Notes under the pieces: model-generated | Databases searched by the model: none | What the model was told of the DNA's origin: nothing | What the model saw: the letters and a program-made list of their open reading frames with translations, nothing else | Translations under genes and position numbers: made by a program | NCBI GenBank assembly: GCA_026129905.1 | Contig: JAHCHE010000022.1 | Coordinates: forward strand, 1-64,000 | From: Bryobacteraceae bacterium | GTDB taxonomy: Bacteria > Acidobacteriota > Terriglobia > Bryobacterales > Bryobacteraceae | Direction of reading: 5' to 3' | DNA: 64,000 nt | Part shown: positions 53,304-61,247 of the stretch, one piece after another | Numbering within the stretch: the first letter of the stretch is position 1 | Layout of the letters: each line of letters opens with the position of its first letter

Positions 53304-53654
53304 GTGCGGATTGAGTATAGGAAGGAAGGCGGGATTGCGCATCTGCCCGGACTGGCGAAGCCGCTGACGATCGACACGGCGGAACTGACGCCGGAGCAAG
53401 CGGCGGAGCTGGAACGGCTGGTGGAGCAATCCGCCTTCTTCTCATTACCCGCGACGGTCGGCCGGCTGAAGCGAGGCGCGGCCGATTATCAGGAGTACCA
53501 CATACAGGTCACCGAGGGCGACCGGTCGCACGCGGTGCAGGTGGTGGATCCGGCCGGGGCCGAAGCGGTGGCGGCGCTGATCGATTTCCTCGACGACCGG
53601 CAGCGGGAGGCGATCATTAAGAGCCGGGCCGCGCGGCAGCGAGGCGAGCCGTGA
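53304..53654 (+). CDS. Emfourin-type protealysin inhibitor
   Basis: The product is 116 residues; it starts at GTG 53304 with AAGGAG upstream. It shows the emfourin pattern: IEYRKEGGIAHLPGLAK, a helix (EQAAELERLVEQSAFFSLP), RGAADYQEYHIQVTEGDRSHAVQV and a final helix (AEAVAALIDFLDD). Emfourins bind the active site of protealysin-type M4 proteases. It lies 24 bases after the protease gene and overlaps the following phosphatase gene (GTGA), so all three form one operon. Confidence 0.85.
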   Translation: MRIEYRKEGGIAHLPGLAKPLTIDTAELTPEQAAELERLVEQSAFFSLPATVGRLKRGAADYQEYHIQVTEGDRSHAVQVVDPAGAEAVAALIDFLDDRQREAIIKSRAARQRGEP

Positions 53655-54565
53655 CGCGCTGGTGGACGGCCGCCGCCGTTCTGTGCGTAGCCGCGGCGGC
53701 GCAGGCGCAGCCGGTGACCGCGATCATCGTGCGGCACGCCGAGCGCGAGGCGGTGGCGGGCAACGATCCGCCGATCTCCGCGGCGGGGCGCGCGCGGGCC
53801 GAACTCCTGGCGAACATGCTCCGGGACGAGCAGTTCTCCGCGGTGTTCGCCTCCGAACTCCAGCGGACGCAGCAGACTGTGGAACCGGTGGCGGCGCGGC
53901 TGGGGATCGAGACCACGATCGTTCCGGCGAACGATACCGCGGGACTGCGAAAGCGCATCCTGGCGCAGAAGGGCAAGACGGTGCTGGTGGCCGGGCACAG
54001 CAACACGGTTCCGGCGCTTATTTCAGCGCTGGGCGGCCCTGGGGGCATCACGATACCGGAAACGGAGTTCGACCGGCTTTACATCCTGGCCGTGCCTTCC
54101 AGGGGCAAGCCCATGCTGACCTCGCTGCGGTACGGGGCGCCGCCGGCCGGGCCCTCGGCGATGGGGACCCCGGTTCCGATTCGGAGCTTCGAGTTCACCA
54201 GAAGCGGCGGCGTGGCTGGAGCGAAGCCGGTTACGGGGCGGCTGGAGCTGACCGGAGAGGAATGGACGGTCACCGAACCGGGCGGGACCTACCGGCGGAA
54301 CGTTCGCAAAGAGGAGATCGAACCGTGGATCCGCAGGGTGAATGGCGAGCGGCTGGCGGCTCTGGTTTCCTTGATCGAGCCGCGCGGCGCCGACGCATAT
54401 CAATATGATGTGACCCTGGAGCGGGGCGACGGCAGGAGCTTCCTGATCCGGACGTCCGAACTGGCGGCCGGTGAAGTGGCGGCGAAAATGCCCGAAGCCG
54501 GGCGGCTGCTGGAGTGGGTGCAGCGAGAGTCCGACGCCATTGCCAGCGCCCGGAGAGCGCGCTGA
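53651..54565 (+). CDS. Exported histidine phosphatase fused to an emfourin-like domain
   Basis: The product is 304 residues. A signal peptide covers residues 1-20. A histidine-phosphatase domain follows: IIVRHAERE (R28, H29 nucleophile), SELQRTQQT (R72), and VAGHSNTVP (H116). Residues 178-292 resemble emfourin: FEFTRSGGVAG at 180-190, RGADAYQYDVTLERGDGRSF at 245-264, RTSE, and a last helix (EAGRLLEWVQRES). An extra EEWTVTEPGGTY segment interrupts the comparison. Being exported, unlike the inhibitor before it, it may act outside the cytoplasm. The fusion is inferred by eye and needs a profile search. It shares an operon with the M4 protease and stand-alone emfourin. Confidence 0.8.
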   Translation: MTRWWTAAAVLCVAAAAQAQPVTAIIVRHAEREAVAGNDPPISAAGRARAELLANMLRDEQFSAVFASELQRTQQTVEPVAARLGIETTIVPANDTAGLRKRILAQKGKTVLVAGHSNTVPALISALGGPGGITIPETEFDRLYILAVPSRGKPMLTSLRYGAPPAGPSAMGTPVPIRSFEFTRSGGVAGAKPVTGRLELTGEEWTVTEPGGTYRRNVRKEEIEPWIRRVNGERLAALVSLIEPRGADAYQYDVTLERGDGRSFLIRTSELAAGEVAAKMPEAGRLLEWVQRESDAIASARRAR

Positions 54566-54574
54566 CCGGCGGGG

Positions 54575-56053
54575 CTACCAGCCGCCGGCCCAGCGGATTG
54601 CGTTCTGGACCAGGCGTTGGAAGCCGGGGTGCCGGTGGGCTTCGGGGCCGTGGCCCAGTTCGATGTAAATCACCTTCGAGCGGTTGTAGGGGCTGATCCA
54701 GGCCATCGGGCCGTCCGACGCCGGGTGGTCCGTCTTGAGCAGGACCTTCGATTTCGGCGAGATCCACATGTCCTTGTAGGCCTCGTCGACGATCAGCAGC
54801 GGGCCGACGCCGTTCAGTACGGGATGCTCGGCCACGGGGTCGACTTTCATCTCGATGTCGTGCTTGTAGTCGGACGGCTTGGGACCGAAGTTCGGCAGGA
54901 TGTAGCGGCCGCCGACAACTTCCTCGTACCACCAGGGCCAGTTCTGATAATTGGCGATGGCGTGGTGGAGCACGACCATGCCTTTGCCGCTTTCGAGGAA
55001 GCTCTTCAAGTTCGCCTTTTGCTCGTCGGAGATGGCCTGCATCATGTCATACAGGACGAGAACGTCGGTGTCCTTGAGCTGGCCCTTGCCGTAGGCTTCG
55101 GGCTGGAAGACAACGTTGGTCCGGATGTCGGGCTGGCCGTCGAACGCCCGCCAAAGCGTGGGGGCGAAGTCGTGGCCTCCGATCACCAGTTGCACCCGCA
55201 GGGCGTCCTTGTTCGGCGCGTCCAACGCGATCTCGCCCGGGAGCGTGACTTTGCCGCTGGCGGCCCACTCGACGCCCCGGGCGAACGAGGCGATGAAGCC
55301 CGGAGCGTCCATGGAGCTGGCGTCGTGGCCGAGCGTGGTGTGGAAGACGCGGCCCTGGCCATAGGTGAGGGTCCAGAGCACGGGCTCTTCCTTGCCCGTG
55401 CCGCCGATGTCCAGGCTGTCTAAGGCCCGGGCCAGCACCTTGATGCCAGGCTTGAGGACGAGGTTGTGGTATAGCTCGTCGCTGATGCGGAAGCTTGGCG
55501 GCATGCCGCGGGCGATGGGGTGCTGGGGATCGGTGAACTTCACGTCAAAGATGTGGCGCTTGCCGTGGCCGCTTTTGGGCGGGCCGTCGGTCCAGGAGGC
55601 GCCGGTCATTTCGGCGAAGTCGGTCCAGGGCGGTTCCTTGATGCCGGTACGCTTGTGGTTGTCGGCGAGGAGTTCCATTTCGCCGAAGGCGTAGCTGGCG
55701 CCGTGGACGACGACAAGCCCCTTGCCCGTGCGAACGGCGTTGCCGACGGCGGTTTCCGCGGGTTGCCCCCAGCGCGGGCCGTTGTAGTCGAGGACGATGA
55801 CGTCGTAGGGGGCGACGGCGATTGCGTTGAGGCCGCCGGGTTCCTGGACGACGCGGACGTCGAAGCGGCCGGACTGTTCGAGGATGCGCCGGAGGATCGG
55901 CGTGGTGGTCCGCCAGTCGTGGTTATTGCGTCCGGAGATGAGCAGGACGCGGATGGCGCCTTCCTTGAAGAAGAGGCCGGGGACGGTTTGCGCGGCGGCG
56001 GAGAGGGCGAGGGTCGCGCCGAGCGCGGCGATTGCGGCGGCGGTTCTAAGCAC
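54575..56053 (-). CDS. Exported protein with two ThuA-like domains
   Basis: The product is 492 residues with signal peptide MLRTAAAIAALGATLALSAAA. The first ThuA domain (about 35-260) has IRVLLISGRNNHDWRTTTPILRRILEQSGRFDV, GLVVVHGASYAFG, ELYHNLVLKPGIKVLA and RVFHTTLGHDASSM. The second (about 285-490) has VQLVIGGHDFAPTLWRAFD, VLVLYDMMQAISDEQKANLKSFLESGKGMVVLHHAIAN and KVIYIELGHGPEAHRHPGFQRLVQNAIRWA. ThuA proteins are linked to trehalose and other sugar use; the biochemical role is not settled. It overlaps the upstream isomerase-like gene by 8 bases. Confidence 0.88.
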   Translation of the reverse strand: MLRTAAAIAALGATLALSAAAQTVPGLFFKEGAIRVLLISGRNNHDWRTTTPILRRILEQSGRFDVRVVQEPGGLNAIAVAPYDVIVLDYNGPRWGQPAETAVGNAVRTGKGLVVVHGASYAFGEMELLADNHKRTGIKEPPWTDFAEMTGASWTDGPPKSGHGKRHIFDVKFTDPQHPIARGMPPSFRISDELYHNLVLKPGIKVLARALDSLDIGGTGKEEPVLWTLTYGQGRVFHTTLGHDASSMDAPGFIASFARGVEWAASGKVTLPGEIALDAPNKDALRVQLVIGGHDFAPTLWRAFDGQPDIRTNVVFQPEAYGKGQLKDTDVLVLYDMMQAISDEQKANLKSFLESGKGMVVLHHAIANYQNWPWWYEEVVGGRYILPNFGPKPSDYKHDIEMKVDPVAEHPVLNGVGPLLIVDEAYKDMWISPKSKVLLKTDHPASDGPMAWISPYNRSKVIYIELGHGPEAHRHPGFQRLVQNAIRWAGGW

Positions 56054-56894
56054 TTCCGGCCCCCTCCTTCCGAGCGACGAGCGGGGCGAGGTGTTCGAGG
56101 CTGCGGGCGGCCTGCGCGGGCGTACCGCACTCGACCGAGAGAACGCCGGAGAAGCCGGCGTCCTGAAGGATGCCGACCACCTTCGACCAATCGACGACGC
56201 CGTCGCCGCAAGCGCAGCCGACGGCCGTGCCGGTCACCTTGCCGCGCTCATCCTGGGACTGCTGGATACTGATGTCCTTGGCGTGGATGTGGATGAGGTG
56301 GCTTTGCGCGGCGCGAAGGCCTTCGTAGGGGTCTTCGCCGCCGAGGTAGGCGTTGCCGGTGTCGTAGTTGATTTTGAGGAAGGGCGATTTGACCAGCGAG
56401 TGGATGCGGAGGAGGCCGGCCGTGGTTTTCGAGATGCTCTGGTGAGGTTCGATACCGACGTAGACGCCGTAGCGTTCGGCGACGCGCATGGCTTGAGTGA
56501 GGGTGTAGCGCATGACGGGCCAGATGTCGTCGTCGCTGAGCCAGGATGGGCGGATGCCTTCATCGGTGTTGACGACGGGCGCTCCGACGGCGGCGGCGAA
56601 GCGGATGGCTTTCTGGAGGAACGGGACGCTGATTTCGGGGCGCATCAGGGGGCAGTGCGCGCTGAGGCCCGAAGGCTTGACGCCGCAGCGGTCCATGATG
56701 TCGCGGATCTCGAGGGGCTCTTCGTCCATGGAGACGGAGTGGAAGTAGCCGGCCTCGCTCAGCAGCTCGCGCCCGTTGTGCACCATGGGCTCGACGAAGC
56801 GGTAGCCGAGGGCGGCCGCGCGTTCGACGCCCGCCGCGAAGGGCTTGTCCTCGCAGCGGATAAATTCCATGTTGACGCCAATCTCGATGCTCAT
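56046..56894 (-). CDS. Sugar phosphate isomerase/epimerase (xylose-isomerase-like barrel)
   Basis: The product is 282 residues, an AP-endonuclease-2/xylose-isomerase-like TIM barrel. Landmarks are RAAALGYRFVEPMVHNGRELL, GLSAHCPLMRPE, VGAPVVNTDEG, ERYGVYVGIEPHQS (metal Glu), LKINYDTGNAYLGGEDPYE (Asp), LIHIHAKDI (His) and GVLSVECGTPAQA (Glu). These supply a divalent metal site. Such enzymes isomerise keto-sugars or inositol derivatives. It sits between Gfo/Idh and ThuA genes, a common trio for sugar or polyol breakdown. Confidence 0.88.
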   Translation of the reverse strand: MSIEIGVNMEFIRCEDKPFAAGVERAAALGYRFVEPMVHNGRELLSEAGYFHSVSMDEEPLEIRDIMDRCGVKPSGLSAHCPLMRPEISVPFLQKAIRFAAAVGAPVVNTDEGIRPSWLSDDDIWPVMRYTLTQAMRVAERYGVYVGIEPHQSISKTTAGLLRIHSLVKSPFLKINYDTGNAYLGGEDPYEGLRAAQSHLIHIHAKDISIQQSQDERGKVTGTAVGCACGDGVVDWSKVVGILQDAGFSGVLSVECGTPAQAARSLEHLAPLVARKEGAGSA

Positions 56895-56925
56895 GAATGT
56901 CTCTCCTTAGCGGATAATCGGCTGC

Positions 56926-58110
56926 TTAAACGTCCCATTCTTTCCGCCACGTGACGCGGTTTTTCGCCTTATAGGCGATATTGCCGATGTGGCAGGCCAT
57001 TGCGCCATAGTGGCCGTCGACGACGTTGGCGTTAGGCTGGTTGCGGGTGCGGACGCAATCGAGCCAGTTGGCCATGTGGTCGGCTTCGGGCGAGCCGGGG
57101 CTGGTGAGCACGCCGAGGTGTTTGTTCTTTTCGGCGGGGAGGAAGCGGTAGCCGGCGCGAAAGATGGAAAGGCGGCCGCCGGAGCCCATGAACACGATGT
57201 CCGCCGATTCCTGGCCGATCAGGTCCGTGATGGTGGCCTCGAACGTGACGTTGAGCTTTTGCGGGTAATCGAGGATGAAGTTGATGTTATCCGGCGTGTC
57301 GCGGCCGTCGTCGTACTGGTAGATGCCGCCGAGGGCGACGGCGCTGGCGGCGCGGGTGAGGTTGAGATACCAGTGGACGACGTCGACCATGTGGACGAAG
57401 AGGCCGCCGGTCTGGCCGCCGGTGGAGAATTCCCAGTAGGCGAACCGGTTGAAGTACATCTTGGGATCCCACGGGCGCTTGGGGAGCCAGCCAAGGCAGG
57501 CTTCCCAGTCGAGGCCGGGCGGCTTGGTTTCCATGCCGGACGGGACGGGGGTGAGATAGCCGTTGTTGGCATTCCAGATGGTGCGGACGAGGTGGACGTC
57601 GCCGATGAGGCCGCTGTCGAAGAAACGCTGTTTGGCCTCGATGAAGTGCTTCATGCTGCGCTGCTGGACGCCGACCTGCAGGACGCGCTTGTGGTCGCGG
57701 ACGGCGCGGACCAGGGGCGGGCCCTGCTCGGGGACGGAGGTCATGGGTTTTTCGACGTAAACGTCCTTGCCGGCCTTGCAGGCGTCGATGGAGATCTTCG
57801 AGTGCAGGTGATCCGGAGTGGCGACGATGACGGCGTCGATATCCTTGCGGTCGAGGAGGCGGCGATAGTCAGCGTCCTTGGCGACGGGGGTTCCGCAGAG
57901 GACGGCGGCCTCGTCGCGGCGGACGTCCCAGGCGTCGCAGACGGCCACCCATTCAATGCCGCCGACTTTGTTGGCGACGCTCATCAGGTACTGGCCACGG
58001 TTTCCAGATCCGATAATCCCCAATCGGACGCGGTCGTTGGCGGTAAGAACGCGGGCGGCCGAAGCGGCGGAAGCGGCGCCGGCCATAAAAGTGCGTCGGG
58101 AAAGGTCCAT
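56926..58110 (-). CDS. Tat-exported Gfo/Idh/MocA-family oxidoreductase
   Basis: The product is 394 residues. It has a twin-arginine signal (MDLSRRTFMAGAASAASAA), NAD-binding RLGIIGSGNRGQYLM, VIVATPDHLHSKISIDACKAGKDVYVEKPMT with an intact EKP motif, and GGLFVHMVDVVHWYLNL with the conserved His. The central sequence LDWEACLGWLPKRPWDPKMYFNRF is typical of acidobacterial and planctomycete members. It probably oxidises a sugar or inositol in the periplasm. It starts the operon with the isomerase-like and ThuA genes. Confidence 0.9.
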   Translation of the reverse strand: MDLSRRTFMAGAASAASAARVLTANDRVRLGIIGSGNRGQYLMSVANKVGGIEWVAVCDAWDVRRDEAAVLCGTPVAKDADYRRLLDRKDIDAVIVATPDHLHSKISIDACKAGKDVYVEKPMTSVPEQGPPLVRAVRDHKRVLQVGVQQRSMKHFIEAKQRFFDSGLIGDVHLVRTIWNANNGYLTPVPSGMETKPPGLDWEACLGWLPKRPWDPKMYFNRFAYWEFSTGGQTGGLFVHMVDVVHWYLNLTRAASAVALGGIYQYDDGRDTPDNINFILDYPQKLNVTFEATITDLIGQESADIVFMGSGGRLSIFRAGYRFLPAEKNKHLGVLTSPGSPEADHMANWLDCVRTRNQPNANVVDGHYGAMACHIGNIAYKAKNRVTWRKEWDV

Positions 58111-58223
58111 AAAAATCTACCTCACGATGCTTTTATACCATTGTTGCGCCGGGCGATCGGTCTCGTCTATCAAGCGGCCCCCATCGATTACGGGTCCGGC
58201 CCGCGAGGCATTGCCCCTTGGAC

Positions 58224-58570
58224 TTAGTCCGCATCGCGTTCTCCGTCCGACCCGGGGGCTCGGAGGGTGAGCAGTCCAGAATCTGCGGCCTCGTAGGCGA
58301 CGCGCCGAACGGCCGCCAGGCGCAGATTGATCGTTGTCGGCGCGTACTGTTTCTGTTCGAGATAGATCCGGTATCGGAGGACCACAGTGCGATTGAACGC
58401 GAGGCGCGGTTCTGAGCAGTACCACTCCACAAATCTGTGATGGCGTGCTCATAGCTCCGCTGACCGCTCCTCGACGTGAGGCTGTTCAAGACTGCCGTTT
58501 TCGACTGTTCAAGATCCGGAAGGGCCAGGACTCGCTTCGGTGATCGTCTCTTCTTTCTGGATTTCGACAT
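58224..58570 (-). pseudogene. Tyrosine recombinase (integrase) N-terminal fragment, frameshifted
   Basis: An ATG at 58570 begins KSRKKRRSPKRVLALPDLEQSKTAVLNSL, then SGQRSYEHAI. After a one-base frame change near 58440 it continues EWYCSEPRLAFNRTVVLRYRIYLEQ, APTTINLRLAAVRRVAYEAADSGLL. This is the SAM-like DNA-binding N-terminus of phage-type integrases. The catalytic domain with the R-H-R-Y residues is absent. It marks an old integration event at the border of the accessory region. Confidence 0.75.
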
Positions 58571-58646
58571 TGGCGGCGGCCTCCTCGACCCCCGCTGGTT
58601 CAGACGCTCGAAGCTCTCACACACCGTTTTGGTGCATAATGGTGTT

Positions 58647-58904
58647 ATGAAGGTGGTTGAGAAGACGGTTCGCCAGAGCGTGAGTCTACCGCCCAAGCTG
58701 GCGAAGCAGGTGGGTAGTATGGCCAAGAGCCGAAAGCTGAGCAAAAATCGCATGTTGTTGGAATTGATCGAGAACGGAATCGACGCAGAGAGGCGAAAAC
58801 AACAGCAGTTTTTCGCCCTGGCTGAGCGTTTCCGCAACGAGCCGGATCCGGAAGCGGCTAACCGCTTGGGCGATGAACTCGGCAGAATGGTCTTCGGCGG
58901 TTGA
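58647..58904 (+). CDS. Ribbon-helix-helix-type small protein, probable antitoxin
   Basis: The product is 85 residues: KVVEKTVRQSVSLPPKLAKQVGSMAKSRKLSKNRMLLELIENGI resembles an RHH DNA-binding domain (one strand, two helices), followed by a charged helix. The next frame overlaps it by 4 bases. This arrangement is typical of type II toxin-antitoxin or similar small paired genes. It would be expected to bind its own promoter, but no clear operator is visible; the AT-rich TGGTGCATAATGGTG at 58630 is a candidate -10 area. Confidence 0.65.
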   Translation: MKVVEKTVRQSVSLPPKLAKQVGSMAKSRKLSKNRMLLELIENGIDAERRKQQQFFALAERFRNEPDPEAANRLGDELGRMVFGG

Positions 58905-59150
58905 TGCCGCAGCTCGAACGCTGGGAGAGCCTACCCGAAGGGGTGCGGCAACATCTGATCGAGCGGATGCGTGATCGCGCGATCAGCATCTCGGATCTCA
59001 ATCAACTTCGCCTGTGGGTCGAGACGCGCCCTGAAGTGCCCGACGGTGATTGGTACAAGGGACTTCGGCTCTTTCAAGATCTGCGGCACTGGTTCTTACC
59101 CCAAAACGTTCCTGCTCCAAGGTCAAGCTGCAAAGGGTGAAGCCCTCTGA
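58901..59150 (+). pseudogene. Partner of the RHH protein, carrying a one-base insertion
   Basis: The start at 58901 or 58904 overlaps the upstream stop. The frame reads LPEGVRQHLIERMRDRAISISDLNQLRLWV, then VPDGDWYK. At the G-run near 59058-59060 it shifts: the other frame continues DFGSFKICGTGSYPKTFLLQGQAAKGEAL to a stop at 59150. The pattern DWYKDFGSFKICG looks like the natural continuation, so I infer a one-base insertion and a broken gene; the shifted frame would end at 59140. Function unknown. Confidence 0.6.
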
Positions 59151-59338
59151 TCACAGCGCCTCAGCGGATTACTTCTCTGTAGTCGCCTGGCGTTTACGAA
59201 TATGCTCACGGCTATTTCTGGGTTGCTCCTGGATTACGCGCGACCCGGAAGTTGAACGGCGGGCACGTTGACGTATCATCACGCAGCAACCCAATCATTG
59301 CTCCAACCGGGTCAGGTCCGCGAAACGGTTCCGACGGG

Positions 59339-59561
59339 GACGGACCGAGCACGAAGCAGGAGTGCGCGGACGCCCGGACGAACGGCGATCGGCCCCGAGG
59401 TCAGGTTGCGGCGGGCACGTTCCAGCTACCAGCCGTTTGCGGGTAGCGGGGCAGCAGGAGCATCAGCGCGGCGGAGATTACCGTGAGGACGGCGAGAAGG
59501 GCCAGCAGGCCGGCGTAGGAACCGGCGGCGTCGCGGACGCGGCCCATCAGGACGGGGCCGG
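59339..59561 (-). repeat. Truncated second copy of the MFS gene 3' end (direct repeat A)
   Basis: This block matches 62243-62466 with about eight substitutions and two small gaps (about 95% identical by my count). It encodes the last 45 or so residues of the MFS transporter (GRVRDAAGSYAGLLALLAVLTV) plus about 80 bases past its stop. It ends abruptly at 59561. The flanking 59151-59338 and 59562-59763 hold nothing I recognise. Confidence 0.88.
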
Positions 59562-59763
59562 TGGACGATTCCGCCGAATGCCGGTGCGATTAACGACCGT
59601 TAGAAAACAACAATTCCGAACCGCGGTTGTGGGGCCGGTTGGACGAAGGCAAGCCGCGGGGGCAATTGGCAAGCGTCCGGGCGGCGGTTGGGAACCGCCG
59701 CGCAGGATGAGATCCTGCCCCACGTTCGCGGCGGAAGTGGCATCGTTATTTCCTAACGTAGCC

Positions 59764-60036
59764 TTAGTAGTGGTAGCGCGCCTGTAGGAAGTCGATGCGC
59801 TCGCCAGTTGCGCGATACACCAGCCGGTGCTCCTGAGTAATCCGCCTTGACCAGCAGCCTTCAAGGATGTAGCGAAGCGGCTCCGGTTTTCCGACACCGT
59901 CAAAGGGATCACGCATCACTGCGTCGAGAAGGTCGAGCAGCCGCAAAGCCGTCTTGCGATCGGTCTTGACCCAATATCGGAGGTCTTCGCGGAACTCCTT
60001 CTGAAATGCGGCAACACGCTTGAGGTCACGGGCCAC
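59764..60036 (-). CDS. yoeB: YoeB/Txe-family mRNA interferase toxin
   Basis: The product is 90 residues. It has KEFREDLRYWVKTDRKTALRLLDLL, FDGVGKPEPLRYILEGCWSRRITQEHRLVYRA and the family ending ARYHY. Catalytic residues align with E. coli YoeB (E46, R65, H83, Y84) as E52, R71, H89 and Y90. It cleaves mRNA at the ribosome when not bound by its antitoxin. It overlaps the antitoxin gene by 11 bases. Confidence 0.93.
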   Translation of the reverse strand: MARDLKRVAAFQKEFREDLRYWVKTDRKTALRLLDLLDAVMRDPFDGVGKPEPLRYILEGCWSRRITQEHRLVYRATGERIDFLQARYHY

Positions 60037-60307
60037 CGAGGATCTCTCGCCTCAGTTCACGAACGCTCGCCGCCTGAACCTTGCCCGTCTCCGCGCGCCG
60101 GAGCGCCGCCAGCAAGCGGCGGGCGTTCCGGGGAGAACGGAGGAGATGGGCCGTTTCGATCAGTCCCGCGAGTTCGGCAGCCGGGATGAGAGCCACATCG
60201 CGAGACGCCTTACGGCGCACAACGACGACCTCCTGCCGGTCGACGACCTGGTCCAGAATACTGGCAAGGTTTTCGCGCAAGTGGGTGTAGGTGGTGTCGG
60301 TAGGCAC
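60026..60307 (-). CDS. yefM: YefM/Phd-family antitoxin
   Basis: I start at the GTG at 60307, preceded by GAGGG at good spacing, because the upstream ATG at 60325 overlaps a likely -10 box (TACAAT). The product is 93 residues: YTHLRENLASILDQVVDRQEVVVVRRKASRDVALIPAAELAGLIETAHLLRSP, the Phd/YefM fold, then a C-terminal helical part that binds the toxin. It represses its own operon through the palindrome at 60327-60343. Confidence 0.88.
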   Translation of the reverse strand: MPTDTTYTHLRENLASILDQVVDRQEVVVVRRKASRDVALIPAAELAGLIETAHLLRSPRNARRLLAALRRAETGKVQAASVRELRREILGGP

Positions 60308-60326
60308 GCGCTTGCCCTCGTCCATT

Positions 60327-60343
60327 GTACAGGATTCCTGTAC
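60327..60343. promoter_or_regulatory. yefM-yoeB operator overlapping its promoter
   Basis: Perfect 8-bp arms GTACAGGA and TCCTGTAC flank one base. TGTACA, the core known for the E. coli yefM operator, is present at 60326-60331. On the minus strand it fills the spacer between TTGGCC and TACAAT (16 bases). Confidence 0.75.
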
Positions 60344-60576
60344 CCGGCCAAGCCGCGCACAAGCGCTTCGCACCGCGGTTCGCCAAAGCCGTTGAAGGCG
60401 ACCCGCAAGTCTGCACGTACGCATGGGTTTACCGCATCCTCTTCCATGCTTCCTGCGCTAAGTTCTCGCAGGCCTACGCGCGGCAAGTCATTGCCTTGGC
60501 CTGTCGCACCCGCCCCAGCAAACTCAGCGCTTCGCAGCGTAGCGATTTGTATATACTTTCTGCTACTATAGCTGGT

Positions 60577-60840
60577 GTGGTCATTTCCGGGTTTGACTGG
60601 GACGATGCGAACATCACGCACATCGAGCGCCACCAGTTCACCCCGGACGAAGTCGAAGAGGTTTTCGCTGGGCGCCATAAGGTCAGGCGAGCTCGTCAGA
60701 AACTATACGTTGCCTTGGGTGAAACGCTGGACGGTCGTTTGGCGTTTGTCGTGTTCCGCCGCCTGTCCGGTGGCTTGATTCGGATCGTCACCGCGCGCGA
60801 TATGGACGAGACGGAGCGGCGCCTCTTCCGCCGCAAGTAG
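60577..60840 (+). CDS. BrnT-type toxin
   Basis: The product is 87 residues starting at GTG 60577: FDWDDANITHIERHQFTPDEVEEVFAGRH, then YVALGETLDGRLAFVVFRRL and VTARDMDETERRLFRRK. This is the BrnT (DUF497) RNase fold. A TATACT at 60552-60557 lies about 20 bases upstream, implying a very short leader. The antitoxin gene follows, 9 bases after the stop. Confidence 0.88.
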   Translation: MVISGFDWDDANITHIERHQFTPDEVEEVFAGRHKVRRARQKLYVALGETLDGRLAFVVFRRLSGGLIRIVTARDMDETERRLFRRK

Positions 60841-60849
60841 GTGGATTGT

Positions 60850-61170
60850 ATGAAGAAGAAACTGCCTCCTGCAAAGAAGCCTCTGCCGAGGTTCAGCTCG
60901 GACGAAGAGGCAGCCGACTATTTCCAGACGCACTCGGTGGCAGAAGTGTGGGATCAACTGCCCGAAGCCGCGCCAACGAAGGCGCCGAAGGACCTCGAGA
61001 AGGCGATTAGGGAGCGCCACTACGCCGCCAAGTCACCGATCTCGATTCGACTCGATCCCGAACAGATCGCCGCTGCCAAGAAGATTGCCGCCGCCAAGTC
61101 GGTCGGTTACCAGACGCAGTTACGAATGTGGATCGCCGAGGGGATACGCCGCGAGGCGAAGCGAGCGTAA
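60850..61170 (+). CDS. CopG/BrnA-type antitoxin
   Basis: I choose the ATG at 60850, with AGGTGG upstream, giving 106 residues; an in-frame GTG at 60841 is less likely. It has a helical, acidic N-terminal half (FSSDEEAADYFQTHSVAEVWDQL) and a CopG-like RHH end (ISIRLDPEQIAAAKKIAAAKSVGYQTQLRMWIAEGIRRE). The toxin is first and antitoxin second, the usual BrnTA order. Confidence 0.85.
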   Translation: MKKKLPPAKKPLPRFSSDEEAADYFQTHSVAEVWDQLPEAAPTKAPKDLEKAIRERHYAAKSPISIRLDPEQIAAAKKIAAAKSVGYQTQLRMWIAEGIRREAKRA

Positions 61171-61247
61171 TTCTGAGCCTCACTCACCACAGGCTTCTAC
61201 CACCCGGTTCCGCTTAATGGCCGCCATTCAGCAAGGCACGCTGTTCG

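Noticed and set aside
58111-58223. tRNA gene as the target of the integrase remnant
   Set aside because: No cloverleaf-like sequence or T-loop consensus was seen here or elsewhere in the window.
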